Source: Flavobacterium covae
Lineage (GTDB): Bacteria; Bacteroidota; Bacteroidia; Flavobacteriales; Flavobacteriaceae
Direction: 5' to 3'
Length of the DNA stretch: 64,000 bases
Assembly (NCBI GenBank): GCA_019565575.1
Contig: CP067379.1
Span: forward strand, 1,426,001 to 1,490,000
A model generated the notes under the pieces. The model worked only from the letters and a program-made list of their open reading frames with translations, had not been told where the DNA came from and did no database searches. Made by a program: the position numbers and the translations under genes. Below are positions 20,792-32,338 of the stretch, piece after piece (position 1 is the stretch's first letter; each line of letters starts with the position of its first letter).

Positions 20792-22595
20792 ATGGCAGCA
20801 GCACATGAACACGATCACGCACACGATCACGATCACGCACACCACCATAAAGATACGTTCATTACTAAATATATTTTTAGTATAGATCATAAGATGATTG
20901 CTAAACAATACCTTATTACGGGTATTATAATGGGAATCATTGGGGTAGTAATGTCTTTATTATTCCGTATGCAGATTGCATGGCCTGAAGAGTCTTTTGG
21001 GATTTTCAAAATGCTTTTAGGTGAAAAAATGGCTCCAGGAGGGGTAATGCGTAACGATATTTATTTAGCGTTAGTTACAATACATGGTACTATTATGGTA
21101 TTCTTTGTATTGACAGCTGGATTAAGTGGTACTTTTAGTAATTTACTTATTCCATTACAAATTGGAGCTAGAGATATGGCTTCCAGGATTTATGAACATG
21201 GTTTCTTATTGGTTGTTTTTCCTGTCTGCTGTAATAATGATTTGTTCTTTATTTGTTGAGTCAGGACCAGCATCTGCGGGTTGGACAATTTATCCGCCAT
21301 TATCCGCTTTACCACAAGCTATTCCAGGCTCAGGTACAGGTATGACGTTATGGTTAGTTTCTATGGCTATATTTATTGCTTCCTCTTTAATGGGATCTTT
21401 GAACTATGTGGTTACAGTTATTAATTTAAGAACTAAAGGGATGTCTATGACTCGTTTACCATTAACAGTTTGGGCTTTCTTTATTACGGCAATTATTGGT
21501 ATTGTTTCTTTCCCTGTATTGTTATCAGCAGCTTTAATGTTAATAATGGATAGAAGCTTAGGTACTTCTTTCTTCTTATCGGATATATTTATTTCGGGAG
21601 AAGTGTTACATTATCAAGGAGGATCACCTGTATTATTTGAGCATTTATTTTGGTTCTTAGGACACCCAGAGGTATACATCGTATTATTACCAGCTTTAGG
21701 AATCACTTCCAGAAATTATTGCTACCAATGCTCGTAAACCAATTTTTGGTTACCGTGCTATGATTGCTTCAATGTTGGCTATTGCATTCTTATCAACTAT
21801 TGTTTGGGGACACCACATGTTCTTGTCAGGAATGAATCCTTTTTAGGATCAGTATTTACCTTTACAACATTGTTGATTGCAATTCCTTCTGCTGTAAAAG
21901 CCTTCAACTATATAACTACATTATGGAAAGGTAATTTACAAATGAATCCAGGAATGTTATTTTCTATAGGTTTAGTTTCTACGTTTATTTCAGGAGGTTT
22001 GACAGGTATTATTTTAGGTGACTCAACTTTAGATATTAATGTTCATGATACATACTTTGTGGTTGCTCACTTTCACTTAGTAATGGGTATTTCTGCATTA
22101 TATGGATTCTTTGCTGGTGTTTACCATTGGTTTCCAAGAATGTTTGGTAGAATGATGAATAAAACTTTAGGATATATTCACTTCTGGATTACAGCTGTTT
22201 GCGCTTACGGTGTTTTCTATCCGATGCACTTTATTGGTATGGCTGGTTTACCTCGTCGTTATTATACAAATTCTAACTTCCCGTTATTTGATGACTTGGC
22301 AGATGTAAATGTATTGATTACTGCTTTTGCATTAATAGGTGCAGCTTTTCAATTAATATTTATGTGGAATTTCTTCTATAGTATTTTCTTTGGTAAAAAA
22401 GCAGAGCAAAATCCATGGAAATCAAACACATTAGAATGGACCGCTCCAGTAGAGCATGTTCATGGAAATTGGCCAGGTGAATTACCAACTGTACATCGTT
22501 GGGCTTATGATTATTCTAAACCAGGACATGAGGATGATTTTGTGCCTCAAACTGTTCCAATGAAAGAAGGAGAACAAGAATTACATCACGCTTAA
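20792..22595 (+). CDS. ctaD: cytochrome c oxidase subunit I (three assembly frameshifts)
   Basis: Catalytic heme-copper subunit. The N-terminus is His-rich (nine histidines in the first 20 residues). Conserved pieces include the heme ligand in VTIHGTIMVFFVLT, the CuB/tyrosine region FWFLGHPEVYIVLLPALGI, and the HDTYFVVAHFHLVMG ligands. Breaks: CTTCCAG at 21180-21186 (one C fewer gives RDMASGFMNMVSYW), CTTCCAG at 21706-21712 (gives GITSEIIATNARKP), and T5 at 21840-21844 (T6 gives SGMNPFLGSVFTF). The restored protein is about 600 residues. ctaE and ctaF are not next to it. A strong terminator follows. Confidence 0.95.
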
Positions 22596-22613
22596 TTATA
22601 AAAACTTTCTTTT

Positions 22614-22645
22614 AAATGCCTCTCAATTGAGAGGCATTTTTTTTA
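22614..22645 (+). terminator. Rho-independent terminator of the act-cta operon
   Basis: AAATGCCTCTC and its reverse complement GAGAGGCATTT around AATT, followed by a long T tract, 18 bp after the ctaD stop. Confidence 0.92.
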
Positions 22646-22692
22646 TTTTTATCCTTTCCTTTATAATTGGTTTTAAAATTATTTTAGTATTT

Positions 22693-23376
22693 ATGAAACA
22701 CTTCTTTTTACTTGTCTTTTTTGTTTCGTTTTGTAGCTTTTCTCAAAATTCTCCCGAAATAAAAGTATTAGATTCCTTATATAGAGAGGATCAATTCTAT
22801 TTAGGAATTACTTATAATATACTTAATAATAGACCGCAAGGAGTTTCTCAAAATTCAACTTCAGGAAGTATTTTTTTGGGTGCTTTAAGAGATATACCTA
22901 TTAATAAACTAAGAACTTTTGCTTTGGCTCCAGGAATAGGTTTTACGTATTCTAATTTTAAACAAAACTTACTTATTAAAAATATTGGACTTACTATTGA
23001 TTATTCAATTATTCCCAAAGATGAAATATATGATAAAAATCGTTTTTCGCTCGTAACACTTGATATTCCGTTAGAACTTCGTTGGCGTAACTCTACTCCT
23101 CAAAGTCATCGTTTTTGGAGAATTTATGGAGGAATAAAAGCAAGTTATGTACTCTATAATCAGTCTCAGTTTATTAATTCTAAATATGAGTACAAAGTGG
23201 TAAATAACCCTGATTTTAATAAATTTCTTTATTCTGTTTATCTTACAGCAGGATATAATAGTGGTAATTTTTATGTGTCGTATGGTTTAAATGATTTTTT
23301 TAAGAAATCTCTTTTTACTGAAAGTTCTCAAAAAATTCGTTCATTAAATTTGGGTCTAATGTTTTATATTTTGTAA
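22693..23376 (+). CDS. outer-membrane beta-barrel protein (PorT/porin family-like)
   Basis: About 227 residues from ATG 22693: signal peptide MKHFFLLVFFVSFCSFSQ, then alternating hydrophobic/aromatic strands ending in LNLGLMFYIL, a typical C-terminal barrel strand with terminal hydrophobic residues. This fits the outer-membrane beta-barrel (OMP_b-brl_2/PorT-like) group common in Flavobacteriaceae. The frame is open upstream to 22627, but that region holds the preceding terminator, so the later start is preferred. Function unknown; it need not be linked to the oxidase genes. Confidence 0.75.
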   Translation: MKHFFLLVFFVSFCSFSQNSPEIKVLDSLYREDQFYLGITYNILNNRPQGVSQNSTSGSIFLGALRDIPINKLRTFALAPGIGFTYSNFKQNLLIKNIGLTIDYSIIPKDEIYDKNRFSLVTLDIPLELRWRNSTPQSHRFWRIYGGIKASYVLYNQSQFINSKYEYKVVNNPDFNKFLYSVYLTAGYNSGNFYVSYGLNDFFKKSLFTESSQKIRSLNLGLMFYIL

Positions 23377-23422
23377 GAATTAATCCTTTTGATACATATT
23401 ATTAGTACTGTTGAAAAATATT

Positions 23423-24022
23423 TTATTGAAACATAAATATAACAAATTGTGGAATAGCTCCAATGATAGAACCTAATACTAATTCTGATATAGAATGAGC
23501 TTTCATGATCCATCTAGATAAAGCAACACAACTGCTAAGTACCATGAGAATAACAAATAGTATCATATAGTAAATTAAATCTAAATTTGTATAATTAAGA
23601 ATTATCCATGAACTTGTACCTAACATACTAATCATGTGGAGACTAATTTTTTTATTTACTAAAACAAAATAAAAAGCTATAATAGTACTAACACTACTGG
23701 CCCAAAAATAATTTGATAATTTTAAGTAATTATTGGGACTTGTTAGAGTAAGTATGATAATAAGATATAAAATTAATTGAAGAACAAGAGGAATCTTCCG
23801 CTCTTGTACATTACGGATCATACTATCTTCTATTTTTTTAGTTTGTATTAAAAAATAATATACAATTATAGGTATAAATAAGGTAATGAAAAATGCTTTA
23901 TAGATATAATGTATACAATTGTTTAAAATTTTATTAATAAAAAATATGTAAAATAGGATGTTATAAAAGGAAATAAATAAAGGATGGAAAACATAAGAGA
24001 AAAACGGAAATATCAGTTTCAT
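23423..24022 (-). CDS. conserved integral membrane protein, PAP2-like
   Basis: 199 residues with about six hydrophobic segments, on the minus strand and convergent with the barrel-protein gene. A charged cytoplasmic-type segment RNVQERKIPLVL (about 72-83) and the late motif SRWIMKAHSISELVLGSIIG resemble the spacing of PAP2 phosphatase motifs (SR-x5-H), but the expected KxxxxxxRP and PSGH motifs are not clear. It could therefore be a membrane protein of the PAP2 fold without proven phosphatase activity. Intact. Confidence 0.6.
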   Translation of the reverse strand: MKLIFPFFSYVFHPLFISFYNILFYIFFINKILNNCIHYIYKAFFITLFIPIIVYYFLIQTKKIEDSMIRNVQERKIPLVLQLILYLIIILTLTSPNNYLKLSNYFWASSVSTIIAFYFVLVNKKISLHMISMLGTSSWIILNYTNLDLIYYMILFVILMVLSSCVALSRWIMKAHSISELVLGSIIGAIPQFVIFMFQ

Positions 24023-24243
24023 TTTGTCAAAAGATAAAAAATAAAGAGTTAAATATAAAAGTAAATTAAAAATTAAACGATATAAAACTCTTTATTTTTT
24101 AAAATTACTATTGTTTTTCTGCATAGCAAAAGGTCAAGATAAAATATTAATTCTAAAGTTTAAATACTAATAAAGTGTAGATTTTTATTTAATTCATATT
24201 TTATATTAGACTAGAAGGAGATAGCATAATATTATGATGATTT

Positions 24244-24301
24244 ATTAGTTTAAAAAGAATAAAAATTAGAACCTTTTTATTTTTATTCTTTTTAAACTAA
24301 T
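24244..24301. repeat. 22-bp-stem palindrome upstream of the metal efflux island
   Basis: ATTAGTTTAAAAAGAATAAA at 24244 has its exact reverse complement ending at 24301; the perfect stem is about 22 bp with a 14-nt loop. It lies 44 bp before the DUF6660 start and 221 bp from the divergent membrane-protein start. Without a clean T tract it is an odd terminator; a regulatory hairpin or small element end is equally possible. The rest of 24023-24345 is AT-rich with no gene seen. Confidence 0.6.
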
Positions 24302-24345
24302 ATTTATTTTTTGTTTCTAGCTTTTTTTTTTATTTATTTGTACCG

Positions 24346-24678
24346 ATGAGATTGTTATATATTATATTATCTATTTATTTCCTGGTATTGTCGGGGCTAC
24401 CTTGCTTGGATATGATAGAACATGATATATCTATGGCTAAAGACCTTCAATCTGATCAGCACAGTAAAAATCACTCTCATAAAGAAGATGATGATTTATG
24501 TTCCCCTTTTTGTGTATGCAATTGTTGTGGTATTCAAGTATTAGTTTACCAATCAATTATTTCATACGATTTAGAGACTTTTTCTATCATAAAAACTGAA
24601 AATAAAGAATCACTCTACAAGTCCGTTTTTTATACTAATTTTTATAATAATATTTGGCAACCACCTAAAATAGGATAA
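24346..24678 (+). CDS. DUF6660 family Cys/His-rich secreted protein
   Basis: 110 residues with an N-terminal hydrophobic signal sequence, a His-rich stretch (HSKNHSHKEDDD) and a Cys cluster CSPFCVCNCCGIQV at about residue 52-65; it ends in the IWQPPKI motif of the DUF6660 family. Members are typically found just upstream of CusA/CzcA-type efflux genes in Bacteroidota, as here. The Cys and His residues suggest metal binding, perhaps as a periplasmic chaperone or sensor for the efflux pump; function unproven. Intact, first gene of the metal island. Confidence 0.8.
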   Translation: MRLLYIILSIYFLVLSGLPCLDMIEHDISMAKDLQSDQHSKNHSHKEDDDLCSPFCVCNCCGIQVLVYQSIISYDLETFSIIKTENKESLYKSVFYTNFYNNIWQPPKIG

Positions 24679-24771
24679 TAAGTTTTATTGCAATGCGTAG
24701 TTTTAACTATGCAAATTTTTTTAATAGCAAATAATCTATTTGCTTATTATCAACTTATTATATTATTTTCA

Positions 24772-27700
24772 ATGTTAGATAAAATCATACAATTCAGTAT
24801 AAAAAATAAGTTTTTTATACTGCTTTTTACTATTATACTATTAGCTTGGGGAAGCTATTCAGTAAAACAACTACCTCTTGATGCTTTACCAGACGTAACG
24901 AATAATCAGGTACAAATTATTACTACTGCACCTACTCTTGCGAGTCAAGAAGTAGAACAATTGATTACATATCCATTAGAACAGTCTGTAAAGACAATTC
25001 CAAAAATAGTAGAATTACGTAGTATTTCGCGATTTGGATTGTCTGTTGTGACAGTTGTTTTCAAAGATGATGTAGATATTTATTGGGCTCGTGAACAGAT
25101 TTTTCAACGTTTAAAAGAAGCACAAGAAAACATTCCAGATTATGCGGGTTCTCCTAGTTTAGCTCCTATTTCTACAGGACTTGGTGAAATTTATCAATAT
25201 GATGTATATGCTAAAAAAGGATATGAAGATAAATATGATGCTATACAATTAAGAACAATTCAAGATTGGATAATTATACCACAATTACAAGGTATAGAAG
25301 GTGTAGCTGAAGTAAGTACTTGGGGAGGTAAACTAAAACAATATGAAATAGCAGTTAATCCTAATACCCTTAACAGTTTGGGGGTTACTATTTCAGAAAT
25401 TTTTCAAGCCCTTGAAAAAAATAACCAAAATACAGGGGGTGCTTATATAGAAAAAGACCAATACGCATATTTTATTCGCGGGGTGGGAATGGCTACAGGT
25501 ATTCAAGATTTACAAAATGTAGTAGTTAAAAATCGTAATGGAGCGCCTGTTTTAATTCGTGATGTAGCGACTGTTCGAGAAGGTATTGCATTACGTTATG
25601 GAGCTTCTACTAAAGATGGAAAAGGAGAAATCGTGAGCGGATTAGCACTCATGCTTAAAGGAGAAAACTCAAGTGCAGTAGTTAATCGTGTGAAAGAAAA
25701 AAATGAAGCAAATTAACAAAACACTCCCTGAAGGAGTAATAGCGGAAGCCTTTATAGATAGAGGTAAATTAGTAGATAATGCTGTTGGAACAATTACAAA
25801 GAATTTAATAGAAGGAGCACTTATTGTAATTTTTGTATTAATACTATTTTTAGGAAATTTAAGAGCAGGACTTATTGTAGCATCTGTAATACCTTTATCT
25901 ATGTTATTTGCCGTAATTCTTATGAATTATTTCGGAATAAGCGGTAATTTAATGAGTTTAGGAGCAATAGACTTTGGAATTATTGTAGATGGAGCGGTAA
26001 TTATTGTAGAAGCTACAATGCATCATTTACTCCTTGTGAAAAGGAAAGAACCTCTTACTCAATCAGAAATGGATGAAGAAGTATATCAGTCTGCTTCAAA
26101 AATTAGAAGCAGTGCTGCTTTTGGCGAGATAATTATCTTAATAGTCTATTTACCAATCCTTGCTTTGGTAGGCACTGAGGGAAAAATGTTTAGACCAATG
26201 GCTATGACTGTTGGATTTGCCATTATAGGAGCATTTACATTATCACTTACATACGTACCCATGATGTCAGCATTATTTTTATCAAAAAATACAGAACATA
26301 AAGAAAATTTTAGCGATAAGATGATGCAATGGTTAGAAAAAAATATACCCCTATATTAGAAAAAGCATTAGCTTTTAAAAAAATAATTTTAGGTATAGCT
26401 GTCGGAATATTTTCTTTAGCATTACTGATTTTTCAAAACATGGGAGGAGAATTTATACCTACCATTGAAGAAGGAGATTTAGCTATAAACGCTACTATTA
26501 TGACAGGAAGTTCCTTATCTCAAACAATAGAAACTACTACAAAATACGAACAAATATTGAAAGCTAAATTTCCCGAAATTAAAACTATTGTAACAAAAAT
26601 AGGAAGTGGTGAAATTCCAACAGATCCAATGCCTATTGAAAGTGGAGATTTAATCATTGTATTAAAAGATAAAAGTGAATGGGTAACCGCCGATAATTGG
26701 GAAGATTTGGCCAATATGATGAAAGAAGAAATGGAAGCCATTCCAGGAGCTAATATTGAAATTTCTCAACCAATTCAAATGCGCTTTAATGAATTAATGA
26801 CAGGAAGTCGAAGTGATATAGCGATTAAAATTTTTGGTGATGATCTAGAAGTATTAGATGTTAAAGCAAAAGAATTAATCTCCAAAATAAACACAATAGA
26901 AGGTATTGGTGATTTAAAAGCAGAAAAAAGTCAGCGGTTTACCACAAATAACGATAAAATATGATTATAACAAAATTGCATTATATGGTTTGAATATAAC
27001 AGATATTAATAAAATTGTACGTTCCTCTTTTGCTGGTGAAAGCGCAGGTAAAATCTACGAAAATAGCAAACGTTTTGATGTTGTAGTTCGACTTGATAAA
27101 AACTTTAGGACTGATATAACAGATGTAAATAATTTATTTATTCCATTGAATAGCGGACAACAAGTACCTCTATCGCAAGTGGCATCAATAACCTACGAAC
27201 AAGGTCCAGTACAAGTTTCCAGAGAAAATGGAAAAAGAAGAATAACCGTTGGATTAAATGTTCGAGGACGTGATATAAAAAGTGTAGTAGAAGAAATTCA
27301 GTTAAAATTAGATAAGAATTTTAAACTCCCACCAGGTTATTTTATAACGTACGGTGGACAATTTGAAAATTTAGTGGAAGCAAACAAACGATTATCAGTA
27401 GCATTACCTATAGCACTTGCTTTAATTATGGTATTGTTGTATTTTACATTTAATAGTATTAAACAATCTTTGTTGATTTTTACAGCCATTCCTCTTTCAG
27501 CTATAGGAGGCGTTTTTGCTCTTTGGTTACGAGGAATGCCTTTTAGTATTTCTGCTGGAATTGGTTTCATAGCATTATTTGGCATAGCTGTTTTAAATGG
27601 AATAGTACTTATATCATATTTCAATCAACTTAAAAAAGAAGGAATTACGGATCCTGTTAAACGTGTATATCTAGGTACTAAAACAAGGTTACGTCCTGTA

Positions 27701-29085
27701 CTAATGACCGCAGCAGTAGCTTCATTAGGGTTTATGCCAATGGCTCTTTCTACTAGTGGAGGAGCAGAAGTACAAAAACCTTTGGCAACTGTAGTTATTG
27801 GAGGTCTAATATCAGCCACTTTATTAACCCTAATCGTTTTGCCTATTCTTTATTTAATATTCGAAAAAGGAATTAGCCATCGTAAAAAGGAAACACTTCC
27901 TTTATTCCTATTATCTTATTGTTCTTTAGTACCCTAAGTTTTGCACAAAATGTAAAAAACATCACACTACAAGAAGCAATTGAGTTAGCCAAAAAAAATA
28001 ATAACGAATTAAAAATTGCAGATAAAGAAATTGAAAAACAAAAAAGCTTAAGAAAAGCCGCTTTCCAGCCAGATCCTTTACAAGTTCAGTACCAAGGAGG
28101 TCAATTTAATGCGAAAGAATTTGACCACAATATAACAATTCAACAGTATTTCCCTATTGGAGGTATTACTAAAGCAAATAAAGAATTACAAGATGAACTG
28201 GCCAAATTAGCCGAAAAGAAGAAAGCAATTACAGAATATGAATTAGAAAAAGCAGTAACACTCACTTTTTATCAATATTTATATGGAGTTGCTACTCAAA
28301 AATTAAATGAAGACCTAAATATCATCTATGCTAATTTTTTAAAGAACGCAGAACTTAGACACAAAACGGGTGAAACAGGAAGTATAGAAGTTATCAGTGC
28401 TAAAGCCAAAGTAAAAGAAATTGAAACTCAAAAAAAACAAATCATTCATGATTTATCAATCTATCAAAAACAATTACAATTTTTTTTACAAACAGAAGAA
28501 ATTATTGTACCGAATGCTATGATTCCTTTAGAATATAAAATAACATCAATAAATAAAAATAAAGCAGAAAACCTAGTCGTAGATTTTTATAAACAACAAA
28601 TTTCCGTAAATCAAAAAGAAACGGCTATTTATAAAGCTTTAAGAATACCTAAAATAGGGATCGGATATTTTTTTCAGACTATTCAATTACAATCACCCTT
28701 CCAAGGTTTTACTGTAGGGTTGCAAATCCCTTTATTTGGAAATGTAAACCATTCAAAAATAAAAGCTTCCGAAATTAATGCTGCTCAAACAGCATTATTA
28801 CTAAATAAAAATAAATTAGTAGTTCAGCTGCAAAATCAAGAATTACTAGAATCTTATGAAAAATATAAAAAAAACTTAGAATATTATCAAAACGAAGGTT
28901 TGCAATACGCAGAGCAAATCATTGTGTCAGCACAAAAAAGCTATGCTAATGGAGACTTAAGTTACTGGTCTTATATTAATTTTTTAAATCAAGCAATTGA
29001 TATTAAAAAACAAAACATAGAAGTAACAAATGCGTATAATCAAAGTGCAATTGCTCTACAATATCCATCAATCCCTAATAACTAA
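24772..29085 (+). CDS. CusA/CzcA-type heavy-metal RND transporter fused to a TolC-like domain (four assembly frameshifts)
   Basis: Inner-membrane proton-driven metal exporter. RND pump signatures: FFILLFTIILLAWGSYSVKQ at the N-terminus, LPDVTNNQVQI, and the TM4 acidic motif DFGIIVDGAVIIVEA of the heavy-metal (HME) class. Frame breaks: A7 at 25697-25703 (should be A6), A7 at 26337-26343 (A8), an extra base in CAGCGG near 26934 (gives SQGLPQITIKYDY), and T3 at 27901-27903 (T4). The last repair joins the pump directly to a TolC/OEP domain (LPFIPIILLFFSTLSFAQNVKN onward), giving one protein of about 1,437 residues. Such RND-TolC fusions are common in Flavobacteriia. Start taken at ATG 24772; an upstream open frame from 24688 gives no recognisable N-terminus. 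Metal specificity not evident. Confidence 0.88.
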
Positions 29086-29096
29086 TAGATACTAAA

Positions 29097-30300
29097 ATGA
29101 ATCATATAAAATCACAATTAAAAAAAATTGTATTACTTAATGCCTTAATCTTAATTCTTTTTTCCTCTTGTAATGAAAAGAAAAAAGAAGAAGCTGATGA
29201 AACAAAATCCGAAAATGAAATAGCATTAACTAAAACACAATATAAAACGATTGGTATTGAAACAGGTAAAATAGAAAGCAAAAACCTAAACAGTGCTATA
29301 AAAGCAAGTGGTTATACAACTGTGCCCCCCACAAAACAGAGCCAACGTATCCACCTTGATAAATGGAGTGGTAAAAGATATTTATGTTTTAGAAGGTACT
29401 TATGTAACAAAAGGAAAAATTCTCGGAACTATTCAAAACTTAGAAGTAACTAAAATTCAAGAAGATTATCAAACAGCTATAGCAAACATTGAATATTTAC
29501 AACTAGAATATAATCGCCAAAAAACATTAACAGAAGAAGATGTAAACCCAAAAAAAACTTTTCAAGAAGTAAAATCAAAATTAGCTATTGAAAATGCCAG
29601 AGCACAAGTCGCAAAAAACAAGCTACAAGCTTTAAATATAAGTTTAAAGGGAACGACTTCGTTAATCCCTATTTTAGCTCCTATTAGCGGATATGTAGGT
29701 AAGATAAATATTACAAAAGGATCGTTTGCAGATACAGGATTAGCTCTGTTTGAAGTTGTTAATAACAGCGAAATGCACCTAGATCTAAATGTGTATGAAA
29801 AAGATCTAGATAAAATTGCAATAGGTCAAGAAATTGATTTTATTCTAACAAATCAATCCAATAAAATTATTAAAGGTAAAATATTTGGTATTAACAAATC
29901 TTTTTCTAACGAAAGTAAAACGGTTGCTGTACATGCTAAAATTAATTCTAATGATAGCAAAGATCTGATTACTGGAATGTATGTTACTGCAAATATTAAC
30001 GTAACAAATCAAACCGTTTTAGCCTTACCAAAAGACGCAATAGTTAAAAATGGAGAAAAATATTATATATATATTCAAGAAGATTCTCATAAAGACAGTA
30101 CAAAAGAAATACATGGAAATGAAAAAGAAGAAGAAAATGAAATTCATTTTAAAGCATTAGAAATTCTTCCTGGTACAACTGACTTAGGATATACTGAAAT
30201 AAAACTAATTGAACCTGTACCTAATAATGCTAAAATTGTTACAAAAGGAGCATTTTATTTACTATCGCAATCTAAAGGAGGAGGAAAACACGAACATTAA
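29097..30300 (+). CDS. periplasmic adaptor (membrane fusion) lipoprotein of the metal efflux pump (one assembly frameshift)
   Basis: CusB/CzcB-type HlyD-family adaptor linking the RND pump to its outer-membrane channel. N-terminal lipoprotein signal with lipobox LFSSC at about residue 24. The lipoyl half-motifs (VSTLINGVVKDIYVLEGTYV and LIPILAPISGYVGKINITKG) flank an alpha hairpin, then beta-barrel and membrane-proximal domains. C6 at 29325-29330 should be C5, giving YTTVPPQNRANVSTLINGVV. Ends with a His-containing tail SKGGGKHEH. Follows the pump gene by 11 bp. Confidence 0.88.
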
Positions 30301-30311
30301 AACCTGTTAAA

Positions 30312-32306
30312 ATGAAAAATCAAGATATTCATAACCCAAATCCGAAAAAGATCAACATTCCGATAAAAAATCGGGATGTTGTACTACAAAAACAGCACAT
30401 TCAAATCATGAAGGACATCATCATAATGATAATAGTAGTCCTCTTAAAATGTTTTTTTTTCCTCTAGTTTCCTTTGTTTTACTAATAATAGCAATATGCT
30501 TAGAAAATTATATCCCTCAATCATGGTTTTCTGGTTGGGTAAGAATAAGTTGGTACATATTGGCCTATTTGCCTGTAGGAATTCCTGTTTTGAAAGAAGC
30601 TTTTCAAAGTAGTATTAAAGGAGATATTTTTTCAAGAATTCTTATTAATGTCCATCGCTACAATAGGCGCATTTGCTATAAAAGAATTTCCAGAAGGAGT
30701 GGCTGTTATGCTCTTTTATGCGGTAGGAGAAGTATTCCAAACCTTAGCAGTTACTAGAGCTCAATTAAATATAAAATTACTATTAGATCAAAGACCTGAC
30801 GAAGTAACCATTGTTGAAAACAATATTTTTAAAACAATAAAAGCCTCTCAAGCAAAAATAGGAAATATTATACAATTAAAACCAGGTGAAAAATTAGGTT
30901 TAGATGGTGAACTTCTTTCTGAAAAAGCAACTTTTAATACAGCAGCTCTTACTGGCGAAAGCAAACCTGATACAAAAATAAAAGGACAAACCGTTTTAGC
31001 TGGAATGATAAATCTAAACACAGTAGTACAAATTAAAGTAACCACAGATTACAAAGATAGTAAGTTGTCTAAAATACTTGAATTAATACAAAATGCTACC
31101 GAACAAAAAGCACCAACCGAATTATTTATTAGAAAATTTGCTAAAATTTATACTCCAATTGTTGTCGTTCTAGCCATTTTAATTTGTGTTATTCCAATTA
31201 GTTTTGTTTCTAATTATGTATTTAATGATTGGTTATATAGAGCGTTAGTGTTTTTAGTAATTTCATGTCCTTGCGCTTTAGTTATAAGTATTCCTCTAGG
31301 ATATTTTGGAGGAATTGGAGCTGCCTCTAAAAATGGAATTTTATTTAAAGGAAGTAATTTTTTGGATACTATAGCTAATATTCAAAATGTGGTAATGGAT
31401 AAAACAGGAACCATGACAGAAGGGGTTTTTAAAGTGCAAGAAGTATCTTTTAATTCTAAATTCAATAAAAATGAAATTTTAGAAATGGTAAATGCGCTCG
31501 AAAGCCAAAGTACACACCCTGTCGCGTCCGCTATTCAACAGTTTGTGGGCAATCCTAATCCTTCTTCTGTTGAGTTAAAAAATGTAGAAGAAATAGCAGG
31601 GCATGGCTTGAGAGCATTTGTAAATGAAAAAGAATTATTAGTGGGGAATTTCAAATTAATGGATAGATTTAATATTCAATACGATATAAATCCAGAAAGT
31701 ATTGTTTATACCCTAATTGCAGTAGCTTATGACAAACATTTTGTAGGTTATCTTACAATAGCTGATGTTATAAAAAAAGATGCGCAAGTCACAATTAATA
31801 AATTGAAATCACTCGGTGTAAGAACCACAATGCTTAGTGGGGATAAGAGTACAGTAGTAAAATTCGTAGCCTCTGAATTAAATATTGATCAATCATTTGG
31901 CGATTTATTGCCAGAAGATAAAGTAAATAAAGTAAAAGAAATTATAGCTCAAAAAGAAACCGTTGCCTTTGTGGGAGATGGGGTAAATGATGCTCCTGTC
32001 ATTGCTTTAAGTGATATAGGAATTGCTATGGGAGGTTTAGGAAGTGATGCAACTATAGAAACAGCAGATGTCGTTATTCAAGATGATATGCCAAGTAAAA
32101 TTCCAATGGCAATAGAAATAGGTAAACAAACCAAAAAAATTGTTTGGCAAAATATTACTTTAGCTTTTTTAGTAAAAGCTATTGTTTTAATTCTTGGAGC
32201 AGGAGGAATAGCTACCATGTGGGAAGCCGTTTTTGCAGATGTAGGAGTTGCTTTATTAGCTATTTTAAATGCAATTAGAATTCAACAAATGAAATTTAGA
32301 GTATAG
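30312..32306 (+). CDS. heavy-metal P1B-type ATPase (two assembly frameshifts)
   Basis: Metal-exporting P-type ATPase of the inner membrane, Zn/Cd/Pb-like class by its SCPCALV transmembrane motif (about residue 318). Also visible: the phosphorylation site DKTGTMTEG, the HP motif STHPVASAIQ, and hinge GDGVNDAPV. There is no HMA domain; the N-terminus instead is Cys/His-rich (GCCTTKTAHSNHEGHHH). Breaks: A5 at 30345-30349 (A6) and an extra A in TTCAAGAATTC at 30631 (TTCAGAATTC gives FSEFLLMSIATIGAFAI). Restored length about 664 residues. Last gene of the island, 11 bp after the adaptor. Confidence 0.9.
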
Positions 32307-32338
32307 AAAACATTCAAATCATTGGTGAAATAATGTAA

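Noticed and set aside
24688-24771. Upstream extension of the RND pump by 28 residues
   Set aside because: The added sequence matches nothing in the family, and ATG 24772 gives the normal N-terminus.
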